A DNA stretch of 64,000 nucleotides from Ramlibacter cellulosilyticus. Lineage in GTDB: Bacteria; Pseudomonadota; Gammaproteobacteria; Burkholderiales; Burkholderiaceae_C. Positions within the stretch are counted from its first letter, which is position 1. Every line of letters begins with the position of its first letter. Shown here piece by piece: positions 24,865 through 33,145 of this stretch. A program made the translations under genes and the position numbers. The stretch lies in assembly GCF_014297465.1 (NCBI RefSeq), contig NZ_JACORT010000002.1, positions 496,001 to 560,000 of the forward strand, read 5' to 3'. A model generated the notes under the pieces. The model saw only the letters and a list, made by a program, of their open reading frames with translations, was not told the origin of the DNA and did not search any database.

Positions 24865-26470
24865 AGCGCTGCAGCTTGCCGGTCTCGGTGCGCGGCAGGG
24901 CGGGGACGAACTCGACCTCGCGCGGGTACTTGTAGGGAGCGATGGTGGCCTTCACGTGGTCCTGCAGCGCCTTCACCAGCGCGGCGTCGCCCTGGTGGCC
25001 CGGCCGCAGCACGCAGAAGGCCTTGACGATCATGCCGCGCTCCTCGTCGGGCTTGCCGATCACGCCGCACTCGGCCACGGCGGGATGCTTCAGCAGCGCG
25101 TCCTCGACTTCGGGCCCACCGACGTTGTAGCCGGCGGTGATGATCATGTCGTCGGCGCGCGACTGGTAGAAGAAGTAGCCATCCGCGTCCTGCGAGAACG
25201 CGTCGCCGGGGTAGTTCCAGCCGTCCTGCACGTAGTTCGCCTGGCGCGCGTCGTCCATGTACTTGCAGCCGGTCGGGCCCATCACGGCGAGCTTGCCGAT
25301 GGTGCCGCGCGGGACCTCGCGGCCTTCGTCGTCGACCACGCGTGCCGTGTAGCCCGGCACCACCTTGCCGATCGCGCCGCGCCGCACGTCGGCGCCCGCC
25401 GCGGAAATGAAGATGTGGAACATCTCGGTGGCGCCGATGCCGTCGACCATCTCGTTGCCCGTCGCTTCCTTCCACAGCTGGCGGGTGGCGTCCGGCAGGC
25501 CTTCGCCGGCGCTCACGCTGATGCGCAGCTTGCCGATGCCCTGCTCGCGCGCGAACGGTGCCGCCTGGCGATAGAACGTCGGTGCGGTGTAGCAGATCGT
25601 CGCGCCCACCTCGCGGATGGTGCGCACCAGCCCCTCGGGCGTGTACGGGCCGTCCGGGTAGTAGACGGAGGCGCCCGCCCACATGGGGAACACCAGCAGG
25701 CCCCCGAGGCCGAAGGTGAAGGCGAGCGGGGGCGAACCCACCACGATGTCCTCGGGCGTCGCGCGCAGCACGTGCCGCGGCCAGGCCTCGCACGCGGCCA
25801 GCACGTCGCGGTGCGTGTGCACGGCGGCCTTGGGCTTGCCGGTGGTGCCGGAGGTGAAGGCGAGCAGGGCGATGTCGTCCGCCGCCGTGGGGCAGGCGTC
25901 GAAGCCGGGCTCCTTGCGCGCCGCGCGTGCCTCCAGCGACGCCGGGTCGGCCGGCGCATGGAAGGGGACGATGGTCTTCAGCACCGGCCGCTCGGCGCGC
26001 GCCAGCTCCAGCTCCTGCAGCAGCCGCGCGTCGCACAGCGCGATCGTGGGCTGCGCCTTGTCGATGATGTCGCCCAGCTCGCGCGCGCGCAGCAAGGGCA
26101 TGGTGGCGACGGCGATGCCGCCCGCCTTCACGACGGCCAGCCAGGCCAGCGCCATGACGACGGAATTGCCGCCGCGCAGCAGCACGCGGTTGCCGGGGAC
26201 CAGGCCCAGGTCTTCCACCAGCAGGCGGCAGCAGCGGTCGACCTGCTCGCGGGCCTGCGCGTACGTGAGCACGCCCTCGCGCGAGCGCAGCATGGGCCGG
26301 TCGGCCCAGCCCTTCTCGCCGGCGCGGTCCAGCAGTTCCGCGACGGCGTTCAGCTGCGGGCCGAACTGCAGCTCCGGCAGGTCGTAGCGCAGTTGCGGCC
26401 ACTGGCTGCGGGGCGGCAGGCGGTCGTGGACGAAGCGGTCGACCTGGGCGGACGTGACGGGGGCTTTCAT
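24845..26470 (-). CDS. benzoate/2-aminobenzoate-CoA ligase-like AMP-forming acyl-CoA synthetase
   Basis: 541-residue adenylating enzyme that joins a carboxylic acid to CoA. The P-loop AFTSGTTGKPKAAVH is near residues 201-215. The C-terminal hinge and catalytic Lys region reads PRTETGKLQRF, ten residues from the end. The N-terminal PPRSQWPQLRYDLPELQFGP is reminiscent of 2-aminobenzoate- and benzoate-CoA ligases, so an aromatic substrate is the best guess. It overlaps the upstream marR-type gene by four bases and is probably controlled by it. Confidence 0.87.
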   Translation of the reverse strand: MKAPVTSAQVDRFVHDRLPPRSQWPQLRYDLPELQFGPQLNAVAELLDRAGEKGWADRPMLRSREGVLTYAQAREQVDRCCRLLVEDLGLVPGNRVLLRGGNSVVMALAWLAVVKAGGIAVATMPLLRARELGDIIDKAQPTIALCDARLLQELELARAERPVLKTIVPFHAPADPASLEARAARKEPGFDACPTAADDIALLAFTSGTTGKPKAAVHTHRDVLAACEAWPRHVLRATPEDIVVGSPPLAFTFGLGGLLVFPMWAGASVYYPDGPYTPEGLVRTIREVGATICYTAPTFYRQAAPFAREQGIGKLRISVSAGEGLPDATRQLWKEATGNEMVDGIGATEMFHIFISAAGADVRRGAIGKVVPGYTARVVDDEGREVPRGTIGKLAVMGPTGCKYMDDARQANYVQDGWNYPGDAFSQDADGYFFYQSRADDMIITAGYNVGGPEVEDALLKHPAVAECGVIGKPDEERGMIVKAFCVLRPGHQGDAALVKALQDHVKATIAPYKYPREVEFVPALPRTETGKLQRFRLRQM

Positions 26471-26946
26471 GCGGCGGACTCCTGGCGGGGCTGGGTGGCG
26501 TGGTCCTTCACCTTGCCCAGCAGCTTGTGCAGGGTGGCGATCTCCTTGTCGCTGAGGCCGGCAAAGGCATCCACGATCCAGGCTTCGTGCTGGTGGGCCA
26601 TGTCGTTGAACTGGCGGCGCCCCTTGGGGGTGAGGCGCACGCGGTAGGCGCGGCGGTCGCCCTCGACCTCGATGCGCTCGACCAGCCCTTCGGACACGAG
26701 CTGGTCGGTGATGCCGGTGACGTTGCCGCCCGTGACCATCATCCGGCGCGAGAGCTCGTTCATCTTCAGGCCGTCGGGCGCGCGCTCGAGCTGGGCCATC
26801 AGGTCGAAGCGGGGCAAGGTCGTGTCGAAGCGTTCGCGCAGCTGGGTGCGGACCTGCTTCTCGACGATCTGGGTGCAGGTGAGGAGGCGCAGCCACAGGC
26901 GCAAGGCCTCCGGGTGCTCGCTGTGGGCGCGGGCTTCGATGTCCAT
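26467..26946 (-). CDS. MarR family transcriptional regulator
   Basis: 159-residue winged-helix regulator. The DNA-binding region runs from LKMNELSRRMMVTGGNVTGI to the wing VEGDRRAYRVRLTPKGRRQF at about residues 58-112. Such proteins often sense aromatic acids or their CoA thioesters. The co-transcribed ligase makes a CoA thioester, and a palindrome in the promoter region fits autoregulation (inference). Confidence 0.92.
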   Translation of the reverse strand: MDIEARAHSEHPEALRLWLRLLTCTQIVEKQVRTQLRERFDTTLPRFDLMAQLERAPDGLKMNELSRRMMVTGGNVTGITDQLVSEGLVERIEVEGDRRAYRVRLTPKGRRQFNDMAHQHEAWIVDAFAGLSDKEIATLHKLLGKVKDHATQPRQESAA

Positions 26947-26965
26947 GGACGTCCTTTGACTCGGT

Positions 26966-26978
26966 CTAAATAGTTTAG
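26966..26978. promoter_or_regulatory. candidate MarR operator
   Basis: Perfect palindrome CTAAA-TAG-TTTAG, 19 bases before the MarR start codon. An overlapping longer dyad, TAGTT...AACTA (26971-26988), extends it. It is unusually AT-rich for this genome and is the only strong dyad between this operon and the divergent cyclopropane synthase gene. Confidence 0.6.
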
Positions 26979-27084
26979 GCTTGAACTAATGCGTCCGCAA
27001 CTGGTACCTTCCCGGCGCCGGAAGAGCCACCGTCCTACAGCCCTGCTGTTGACGCGGACTCCGGCGGCTGGCAAGAATCCGCGG

Positions 27085-28347
27085 ATGGAACCCCTCCTCA
27101 AGAAGCTCGAGACCCAACTCGCGGCGCTTCCGGTCAAGGTGGCGCTGGACCTGCCGGGCGGGCGCCGCCTGGGCGCTGGAGACGCGGCCCTGCGCCTGTC
27201 GTTCCAGGACTGGTCGGGGCTGGCCACGCTGGCCGCCGGCCAGATCGGCAAGGTGGGCGAGGACTACGTCGAGGAGCGTGTGGGCATCGAGGGTTCCATG
27301 CGCGACCTCATGATCGCCGCGGCCGCCATGCTGCCGGGCAGCCCGGTCGCGAGCGACACGAGCTGGTGGACGCAGGCGCTGCGCCGCGCGAAATCGCTGA
27401 AGTCGCATACGCCGCAGAAGGACTCGGAACAGATCCGCTTCCACTACGACATCTCCGACGACTTCTACGCGCTGTGGCTGGACCCGCGGCGCGTCTACTC
27501 CTGCGCCTACTACCGGGATCCGGCCATGTCCCTGGCGCAGGCGCAGGAAGCGAAGCTGGATCACATCTGCCGCAAGCTGATGCTGCGCCCCGGCGAGCGC
27601 TTCCTGGACATCGGCGCGGGCTGGGGCGGGCTGCTGCTGTGGGCCGCCGAGCACTACGGCGTGAACGCCACCGGCATCACGCTCTCCCACAACCAGCATG
27701 CGCACGTGAACCGGTTGATCGAGCAGAAGGGACTCAAGGCCCGGGTGCAGATGCTGCTGCTCGACTACCGCGAGTTGCCGGAGGACGCGCCGTACGACAA
27801 GATCGCCTCGGTGGGGATGTTCGAGCACGTGGGCCAGGTGAACATGCCGGCCTACTTCGGCAAGATCCATCGGCTGCTCACCCCGGGCGGCCTGGTCATG
27901 AACCACGGCATCACGGCGGGCAGCGTGGATTCGGGACAGCTCGGGGCCGGCATGGGCGACTTCATCGGCAAGTACATCTTCCCGGGCGGCGAGCTGCTGC
28001 ACCCCAGCCTCGTGCTGCGCGACCTCGCGATGGGCGGGCTGGAAATGGTGGACACCGAGAACCTGCGGCCGCACTATGCGCGTACCCTGTGGGCCTGGTC
28101 GGATGCGCTGGAGTCGCGCCTCGAGGAAGCGAGAGCGGTCCTGCGCAAGAGCCACGGCGAGGCCGGCTCCGGCCGCGTGCTGCGCGCGTACCGGCTCTAC
28201 CTGGCCGGCACGGCGATGAGCTTCGAGCGCGGCTGGATCGCGCTGCACCAGATCCTGGCCACGCGCCCCGATGGCAACATGCACACCGGCACCTTGCCGG
28301 GCGCACAGTCCGTCTATCCCTTCAACCGCGACTACATTTACCGCTGA
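27085..28347 (+). CDS. cyclopropane-fatty-acyl-phospholipid synthase family methyltransferase
   Basis: 420-residue SAM-dependent enzyme that methylenates or methylates unsaturated acyl chains in phospholipids. HYDISDDFYALWLDPRRVYS begins the CFA synthase core. The SAM-binding FLDIGAGWGGLLLW is near residues 173-186, and VGMFEHVGQVNMPAYF carries the conserved catalytic region. The upstream frame is open from 26989, but the ATG at 27085 lies six bases after AAGAAT and matches family length. The next gene overlaps its stop. Confidence 0.92.
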   Translation: MEPLLKKLETQLAALPVKVALDLPGGRRLGAGDAALRLSFQDWSGLATLAAGQIGKVGEDYVEERVGIEGSMRDLMIAAAAMLPGSPVASDTSWWTQALRRAKSLKSHTPQKDSEQIRFHYDISDDFYALWLDPRRVYSCAYYRDPAMSLAQAQEAKLDHICRKLMLRPGERFLDIGAGWGGLLLWAAEHYGVNATGITLSHNQHAHVNRLIEQKGLKARVQMLLLDYRELPEDAPYDKIASVGMFEHVGQVNMPAYFGKIHRLLTPGGLVMNHGITAGSVDSGQLGAGMGDFIGKYIFPGGELLHPSLVLRDLAMGGLEMVDTENLRPHYARTLWAWSDALESRLEEARAVLRKSHGEAGSGRVLRAYRLYLAGTAMSFERGWIALHQILATRPDGNMHTGTLPGAQSVYPFNRDYIYR

Positions 28348-28670
28348 TGCTCTACAAGTTCAAATCCAAGGCCGCGGGCGACCTGATCATGCTGGAGCCG
28401 AACGGCCGGCGCGTGCTGGAGATCATCGGCAAGGATGCGGGGCCCCAGGGCATCATCCTGCCCGAGGAGATGCCCGGCGCGATCGCGAAGCTGGACGACG
28501 CGATCGCGCGGGAAGAGGCCGAGCACCAGGCCGCCATCGACGACGCGAAGGCCAAGGGGCAGGTGCCCCCGAAGTTCGATGCCGTGTCGTTGCGCCAGCG
28601 GGCCGTGCCTTTCATCGACATGCTCAAGCGCTGCGAGAAGGCGGGGAAAGAGGTGGTGTGGGGGGTGTGA
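28347..28670 (+). CDS. DUF1840 family protein
   Basis: 107-residue soluble protein starting MLYKFKSKAAGDLIMLEPNG, the conserved opening of DUF1840. A helical middle (IAKLDDAIAREEAEHQA) and a C-terminal PFIDMLKRCEKAGKEVVWGV follow. Function is unknown. It starts in the stop codon of the cyclopropane synthase gene (TGATG), so the two are coupled. Confidence 0.9.
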   Translation: MLYKFKSKAAGDLIMLEPNGRRVLEIIGKDAGPQGIILPEEMPGAIAKLDDAIAREEAEHQAAIDDAKAKGQVPPKFDAVSLRQRAVPFIDMLKRCEKAGKEVVWGV

Positions 28671-28680
28671 AGCCGTCGAT

Positions 28681-28759
28681 CGCTGGGGTGCGCTTCGCGC
28701 AACCCAGCCTACCAGGTTCGCATCGGCCGTAGGCTGGGTTGCGCGCAGCGCACCCCAGC
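28681..28759. repeat. palindromic element, unexpanded copy of the 17841 family
   Basis: Left arm 28681-28712 starts CGCTGGGGTGCGCTTCGCGC. A 16-base spacer follows, then the inverted right arm 28729-28759 ending CACCCCAGC. It lies between two convergent genes, as does its relative at 17841. Confidence 0.9.
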
Positions 28760-28765
28760 ACCCCC

Positions 28766-29779
28766 TCAATCCACCTTCGCGCCCGACGCCTTCACCACGG
28801 GCGCCCACTTCTTCAGCTCCCGGTCGATCAGCTGCGCGAACTGCGCCGGCGTGTTGCCGCTGGGGATGGCGCCTTGCGCCAGCAGCCGCTCCTTCATCGC
28901 GGGGGTGGCCAGCGCCTTGGCCGTCTCCTGCTGCACGCGGTTGACGATCTCCATCGGCGTGCCCGCGGGCGCGAGCAGGCCGAACCAGGAACTCGCCTCG
29001 AAGCCCTTGAGCGACGGGCCGCCGGCTTCTTCCACCGTGGGCACGTCGGGCAGCGCCTGCGAGCGCGTGGAGCTCGTGACGGCCAGCGCCTTCAGCTTGC
29101 CGGACTTGATGTGCGACATCGCCGAAGGGAGGTTGTCGAACATCACGTCCATGTCGCCCGACATCAGGCTGAAGAGCGCGGGGTTGGAGCCCTGGAAGGG
29201 GAAGTGCGTCATGTACGTGCCGCTCATGGTCTTGAACAGCTCGCCCGCGAGGTGGATCGACGTGCCGTTGCCGCTCGAGGCCATGTTCAGCTTGCCGGGG
29301 TTGGCCTTGGCGTACTTGATGAAGTCCTGCACGGTGTTGATGTGGCGCTCGCGGGCCTTGTCCGCATTGACGACCATCACGTTCGGCACGCCCGCCACCA
29401 GCGTGATCGGCTGGAAGTCCTTCTGCGGGTCGTAAGGCATCTTCGCGTACAGCGACTTGTTGATCGACTGCGTGCCCACGGTTCCCATCAGCAGCGTGTA
29501 GCCGTCCGGTGCCGCCTTCGCGACGAGGTCCGCGCCGATGTTGCCGCCGGCGCCCGGCTTGTTGTCGACGACGAAGGACTGGCCGAGGGACTTCGTGAGT
29601 TCCTGCGCGACGGCGCGCGCCAGGATGTCGGTGGTGCCGCCGGCCGCGAAGGGCACGACGATGCGCACGGGCTTGGCGGGCCACGCGCCCTGCGCGAAGG
29701 AGGCGAGCGGTGCCAGGGAGGCGAGGGCGAGCACGGATGCCGACGCGAGCAGGCGGCGGCGGGAGGAAGAGCGGGTCAA
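28766..29779 (-). CDS. Bug family tripartite tricarboxylate transporter substrate-binding protein
   Basis: Periplasmic binding protein of 337 residues. The signal peptide [20 protein letters not shown] is followed by the Bug hallmark [19 protein letters not shown] and [16 protein letters not shown]. These receptors bind carboxylates, amides or aromatic acids. I chose the TTG at 29779 because GGAGACC precedes it by seven bases; the in-frame ATG at 29839 lies inside the previous gene's terminator. No TctA/TctB membrane genes are adjacent, which is usual for orphan Bug receptors in this group. Confidence 0.92.
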   Translation of the reverse strand: MTRSSSRRRLLASASVLALASLAPLASFAQGAWPAKPVRIVVPFAAGGTTDILARAVAQELTKSLGQSFVVDNKPGAGGNIGADLVAKAAPDGYTLLMGTVGTQSINKSLYAKMPYDPQKDFQPITLVAGVPNVMVVNADKARERHINTVQDFIKYAKANPGKLNMASSGNGTSIHLAGELFKTMSGTYMTHFPFQGSNPALFSLMSGDMDVMFDNLPSAMSHIKSGKLKALAVTSSTRSQALPDVPTVEEAGGPSLKGFEASSWFGLLAPAGTPMEIVNRVQQETAKALATPAMKERLLAQGAIPSGNTPAQFAQLIDRELKKWAPVVKASGAKVD

Positions 29780-29820
29780 GGGAAGGTCTCCAGCGTTGTT
29801 CGTTGCGCGGGGATGATGCC

Positions 29821-29848
29821 AAAAAAAAAGCCGCCCCACGGGGCGGCT
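29821..29848 (-). terminator. intrinsic terminator after the second Bug gene
   Basis: AGCCGCCC, loop CACG, GGGCGGCT, followed on the minus strand by nine Ts. It separates the two Bug genes into independent transcripts. Confidence 0.92.
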
Positions 29849-29873
29849 CCTGTCGCGTGGGGAAACGCGAACC

Positions 29874-30854
29874 TTATTCCACGTAGACGCCCGCGGCCTT
29901 GATCAGCGGGCTCCACTTGTTGATCTCGGACTGCACGAACTTCTTGTGCTCGGCGGGGCTCGTGCGGTTGTCGTTCACGACCACGGCGCCCAGGCCTTCC
30001 TCGCGCTTCACGAAGTCGGGATCCTTCAGCGCGACCTTCAGCGCGTCGTTCAGCTTCTTGAGGACGGCCGGCGGCGTGCCCTTGGGCGCGTACAGGCCGT
30101 GGAAGATGGAGACGTTGAAGTCCTTCATGCCCAGTTCCTGCATGGTGGGCACGTCCTTCAGCGCGGGGATCGCCAGGCGCTTCGGGGTGCTGACCGCGAA
30201 CACCTTCACCTTCTTGCCTTCGATGGCCGAAGTGGTGTTGGTGGTCTGGTCACACATCAGGTCGATCTGGCCGCCCATGAGGTCGGTCATGGCGGGGGCG
30301 GTGCCCTTGTAGGGCACGGCGGTCATGTCCACGCCCATGGCGTGCTGGAACAGCATGCCGCACAGGTGCGAAGCGGAGCCGACGCCGGCGTTGCCGAGGT
30401 TGATCTTGCCCTTGTTCGCCTGGATCCAGGCGGTGAGCTCCTTGAAGTTGTTCGCCGGCAGCCCGGGCTTGCCGATGATCGTCATCGGCACGTCGTTGAT
30501 CAGGCCCAGGTACTCGAAGTCGCTCTCCACCTTGAAGGGGATGTTGCGCACCAGCGTGGGCATGGTCGCCATGCCGATGTGGTGGACCAGCAGCGTGTAG
30601 CCATCGGGCTGGGCCTTGGCCACCTTGTTGGCGCCGATGGAGCCGCCGGCGCCGGCGGCGTTGTCAACGATCACGGTCTGGCCCAGGGGCTTGCGCAGCG
30701 CCTCGGCCAGGTCGCGCGCGACCTTGTCGGTCGGGCCGCCGGCCGTGAAGGGCACGATGATCGTGACGGGCTTGGCGGGGTAGTCCTGCGCGGCGGCGGA
30801 CAGGGAGGCGGCGGCGAGCGCCAGCGGGAGCAGGGTGCTGAGAAACTTCTTCAT
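29874..30854 (-). CDS. Bug family tripartite tricarboxylate transporter substrate-binding protein
   Basis: 326-residue periplasmic receptor. The signal peptide [20 protein letters not shown] is cleaved before [10 protein letters not shown]. Bug motifs [20 protein letters not shown] and [17 protein letters not shown] follow. It is only distantly similar to its neighbour at 28766, so they probably bind different ligands rather than being a recent duplication. GGAGACC precedes the start, and a strong terminator follows. Confidence 0.93.
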   Translation of the reverse strand: MKKFLSTLLPLALAAASLSAAAQDYPAKPVTIIVPFTAGGPTDKVARDLAEALRKPLGQTVIVDNAAGAGGSIGANKVAKAQPDGYTLLVHHIGMATMPTLVRNIPFKVESDFEYLGLINDVPMTIIGKPGLPANNFKELTAWIQANKGKINLGNAGVGSASHLCGMLFQHAMGVDMTAVPYKGTAPAMTDLMGGQIDLMCDQTTNTTSAIEGKKVKVFAVSTPKRLAIPALKDVPTMQELGMKDFNVSIFHGLYAPKGTPPAVLKKLNDALKVALKDPDFVKREEGLGAVVVNDNRTSPAEHKKFVQSEINKWSPLIKAAGVYVE

Positions 30855-30981
30855 TGGGGTCTCCAGGGGAAAACCGGGGGATCATACGGACCCGGCCGGG
30901 ATCGTGCAGCCCGGGCGTGGCCAGGCACTGTCCTGGATCAACGGATGAGGCGCCCGGCGGTGGACCCGCGCAACACTTTCT

Positions 30982-32232
30982 TTACTTGTAGCTGCGCGCG
31001 TCCTCGATGACCTTGCCGTCGTTGGGCAGGCTGCCGGGGGCGAGCACCTCGACGTCCGCCCGCAGCTTCGTCACGTCGCGCACGGCCTCGCCGACGCGTG
31101 CGTCCAGGCCCTGCGACGGCGAGGACGCCTCCACCTTCAGCGTCATCACGTCGTTGGCCATCTCGCCGCTGACGACCAGCCGCGCCTTGACGATTTCCGG
31201 GAAACGGCGCGCGATGTCCGCCACCTGCCCCGGGTGCACGAACATGCCGCGGATCTTGGTGGTCTGGTCGGCGCGGCCCAGCCAGCCGCGGATGCGCATG
31301 TTGGTCCGGCCGGTGGGGTCCTCGCCGGGCAGCACGGCGGAGAGGTCGCCCGTGCCGAAGCGGATGAGGGGGTAGGCGGGGTTGAAGGTGGTGACCACCA
31401 CCTCGCCCACCTCTCCGGGCGCGACGGGGTCGCCGGTGCCCGGGCGCACGATCTCCACCAGCACGCCTTCGTCGACCACCATGCCCTGGCGCGCCCTGGT
31501 CTCGTAGGCGATGAGGCCCAGGTCCGCCGTGGCGTAGCTCTGGTAGACGTCCATGCCGCGTTCGGCGAACCAGTCGCGCAGGCTGGGCGGGAAGGCCTCG
31601 CCGCCCACGAGACCCTTGCGCAGGCTGGTCACGTCGGTGCCGGTCTCCGCGGCCTTCTCCAGCAGGATGCGCAGGAAGCTGGGCGTGCCCGTGTACGCGG
31701 TCGGGCGCAGGGCTGTGATCGCCTCGAGCTGCTGTTCCGTCTGGCCGACGCCGGCGGGGAAGATGGAGCAGCCGACCGCGTGCGCGGCGGACTCGAAGAT
31801 GAAGGCGCCCGGCGTCATGTGGTAGCTGAACGCGTTGTGCACCAGGTCCCCGGCCCGGAAGCCCGCGGCGAAGAGCGAGCGGCCGCAGCGCCAGTAGTCG
31901 CGCGTGCCGCCCTCGGGCTCGAAGATGGGCCCGGGCGAGGCGAAGACGTGCGGCATCGCCGGCCCGCGCACGAGCGCGCTGAACCCGCCGAAAGGGTCCT
32001 GCGCGCGGCGGGCCTTCTGCCGCTCCAGCAGCTCGCCCTTGCGCGTGACCGGCAGCCTGGCGAGCGCCTCGCGCGAGGTCACCTTCTCGGCGTCGATGCC
32101 GGCGAGGATCTCGGCGAAGGCCGGGGTGTTGCGCTGCGCGTGGTGCACCTGGCCCGGCAGCGCCGCGAGCAGCTGCGCCTCGCGTTGCGGGGCCGGGCGC
32201 GTCTCGAGCGCATCGAAGAATTCCTGGTCCAT
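30982..32232 (-). CDS. phenylacetate-CoA ligase (PaaK)-like adenylating enzyme
   Basis: 416-residue protein of the PaaK group. Recognisable parts are LPVTRKGEL, YTGTPSFLRILLEKA, the adenylate-binding YQSYATADLGLIAYE and the C-terminal GRADQTTKIRGMFVHPGQV. The phosphate-binding loop, normally SSGTTGxP, is here ASPGPIFEPEG, so it may be altered in activity or use another acceptor. It is the last gene of the Liv operon, 19 bases after livF. A role in activating the imported acid is likely (inference). Confidence 0.85.
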   Translation of the reverse strand: MDQEFFDALETRPAPQREAQLLAALPGQVHHAQRNTPAFAEILAGIDAEKVTSREALARLPVTRKGELLERQKARRAQDPFGGFSALVRGPAMPHVFASPGPIFEPEGGTRDYWRCGRSLFAAGFRAGDLVHNAFSYHMTPGAFIFESAAHAVGCSIFPAGVGQTEQQLEAITALRPTAYTGTPSFLRILLEKAAETGTDVTSLRKGLVGGEAFPPSLRDWFAERGMDVYQSYATADLGLIAYETRARQGMVVDEGVLVEIVRPGTGDPVAPGEVGEVVVTTFNPAYPLIRFGTGDLSAVLPGEDPTGRTNMRIRGWLGRADQTTKIRGMFVHPGQVADIARRFPEIVKARLVVSGEMANDVMTLKVEASSPSQGLDARVGEAVRDVTKLRADVEVLAPGSLPNDGKVIEDARSYK

Positions 32233-32251
32233 GTCTCCCCCTCCCCGCGTC

Positions 32252-33052
32252 TCACGCCAACCAGCGCTTGCGGCGCTTGTAGCTTTTCACTTCGCGGAAG
32301 CTCTTGCGCTGGCCGCCGCCGACGCCCAGGTAGAACTCCTTGACGTCCTCGTTGGTCGCGAGCTCCGAGGCGGGCCCGTCCATGACGATGCGGCCGCTTT
32401 CCATGATGTAGCCGTAGCCCGCGTACTTCAGCGCCATGTTCGTGTTCTGCTCCGCGAGCAGGAAGGTCACCTTCTCGCGGGTGTTGAGGTCCTTCACGAT
32501 CTCGAACACTTCCTCCACGATCTGCGGCGCCAGGCCCATGGACGGCTCGTCCAGCAGCACGAGGCTGGGGCTCGCCATCAGCGCGCGGCCGATCGCGCAC
32601 ATCTGCTGCTCGCCGCCCGAGGTGTACGCAGCCTGCGACTCGCGCCGCTGCTTCAGGCGCGGGAAGTACGCGTAGACCTTCTCGAGGTTGGCCGCGATCT
32701 CGCCCTTGCTGCTGCGCGTGTAGGCGCCGGTGAGCAGGTTCTCCTCGATGGTCAGGTGGGCGAAGCAGTGCCGGCCCTCCATCACCTGCACCACGCCACG
32801 CTGCACGAGGTCCGCGGGCGTGAGGTTCTCGATGCGCTCGCCGCGCAGCTCGATGGAGCCCTTGGTCACCTCGCCGCGCTCGCCCTTCAGCAGGTTGGAC
32901 ACGGCGCGCAGCGTCGTCGTCTTGCCCGCGCCATTGCCCCCGAGCAGCGCCACGATCGCGCCCTCGGGCACCTGCAGCGACACGCCCTTGAGCACGAGGA
33001 TGACGTGGTTGTAGATGACTTCGATGCCGTTGACGTTGAGGATGGGAGTCAT
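32252..33052 (-). CDS. livF: branched-chain-type ABC transporter ATP-binding protein LivF
   Basis: 266-residue ABC ATPase. Walker A GGNGAGKT lies near residues 38-45, the signature TSGGEQQMCAIGRAL, Walker B LVLLDEPSMGLAP. A basic C-terminal tail (KSYKRRKRWLA) is unusual for LivF and longer than in E. coli. It pairs with LivG to power the importer. A palindromic element separates it from the receptor gene, although the strand and order suggest one operon. Confidence 0.93.
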   Translation of the reverse strand: MTPILNVNGIEVIYNHVILVLKGVSLQVPEGAIVALLGGNGAGKTTTLRAVSNLLKGERGEVTKGSIELRGERIENLTPADLVQRGVVQVMEGRHCFAHLTIEENLLTGAYTRSSKGEIAANLEKVYAYFPRLKQRRESQAAYTSGGEQQMCAIGRALMASPSLVLLDEPSMGLAPQIVEEVFEIVKDLNTREKVTFLLAEQNTNMALKYAGYGYIMESGRIVMDGPASELATNEDVKEFYLGVGGGQRKSFREVKSYKRRKRWLA

Positions 33053-33054
33053 GG

Positions 33055-33143
33055 AGAGGGGCTAGAGGTTAGGGGCTAGGGACTAGGGAAGAAGGCGCGG
33101 GGCTGTTTCCCCAGCCCCTAGGCCCTAGCCCCTAGTCCCTCGT
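33055..33143. repeat. CTAGGG-rich inverted repeat inside the Liv operon
   Basis: Left part (33055-33089) has repeated GGGGCTAGGGACTAGGG, and the right part (33115-33143) has the inverse CCCTAGCCCCTAGTCCC. An inner hairpin GGGGCTG/CCAGCCCC lies between. It fills the gap between the receptor gene and livF and could terminate, process or stabilise part of the transcript. Confidence 0.85.
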
Positions 33144-33145
33144 TC

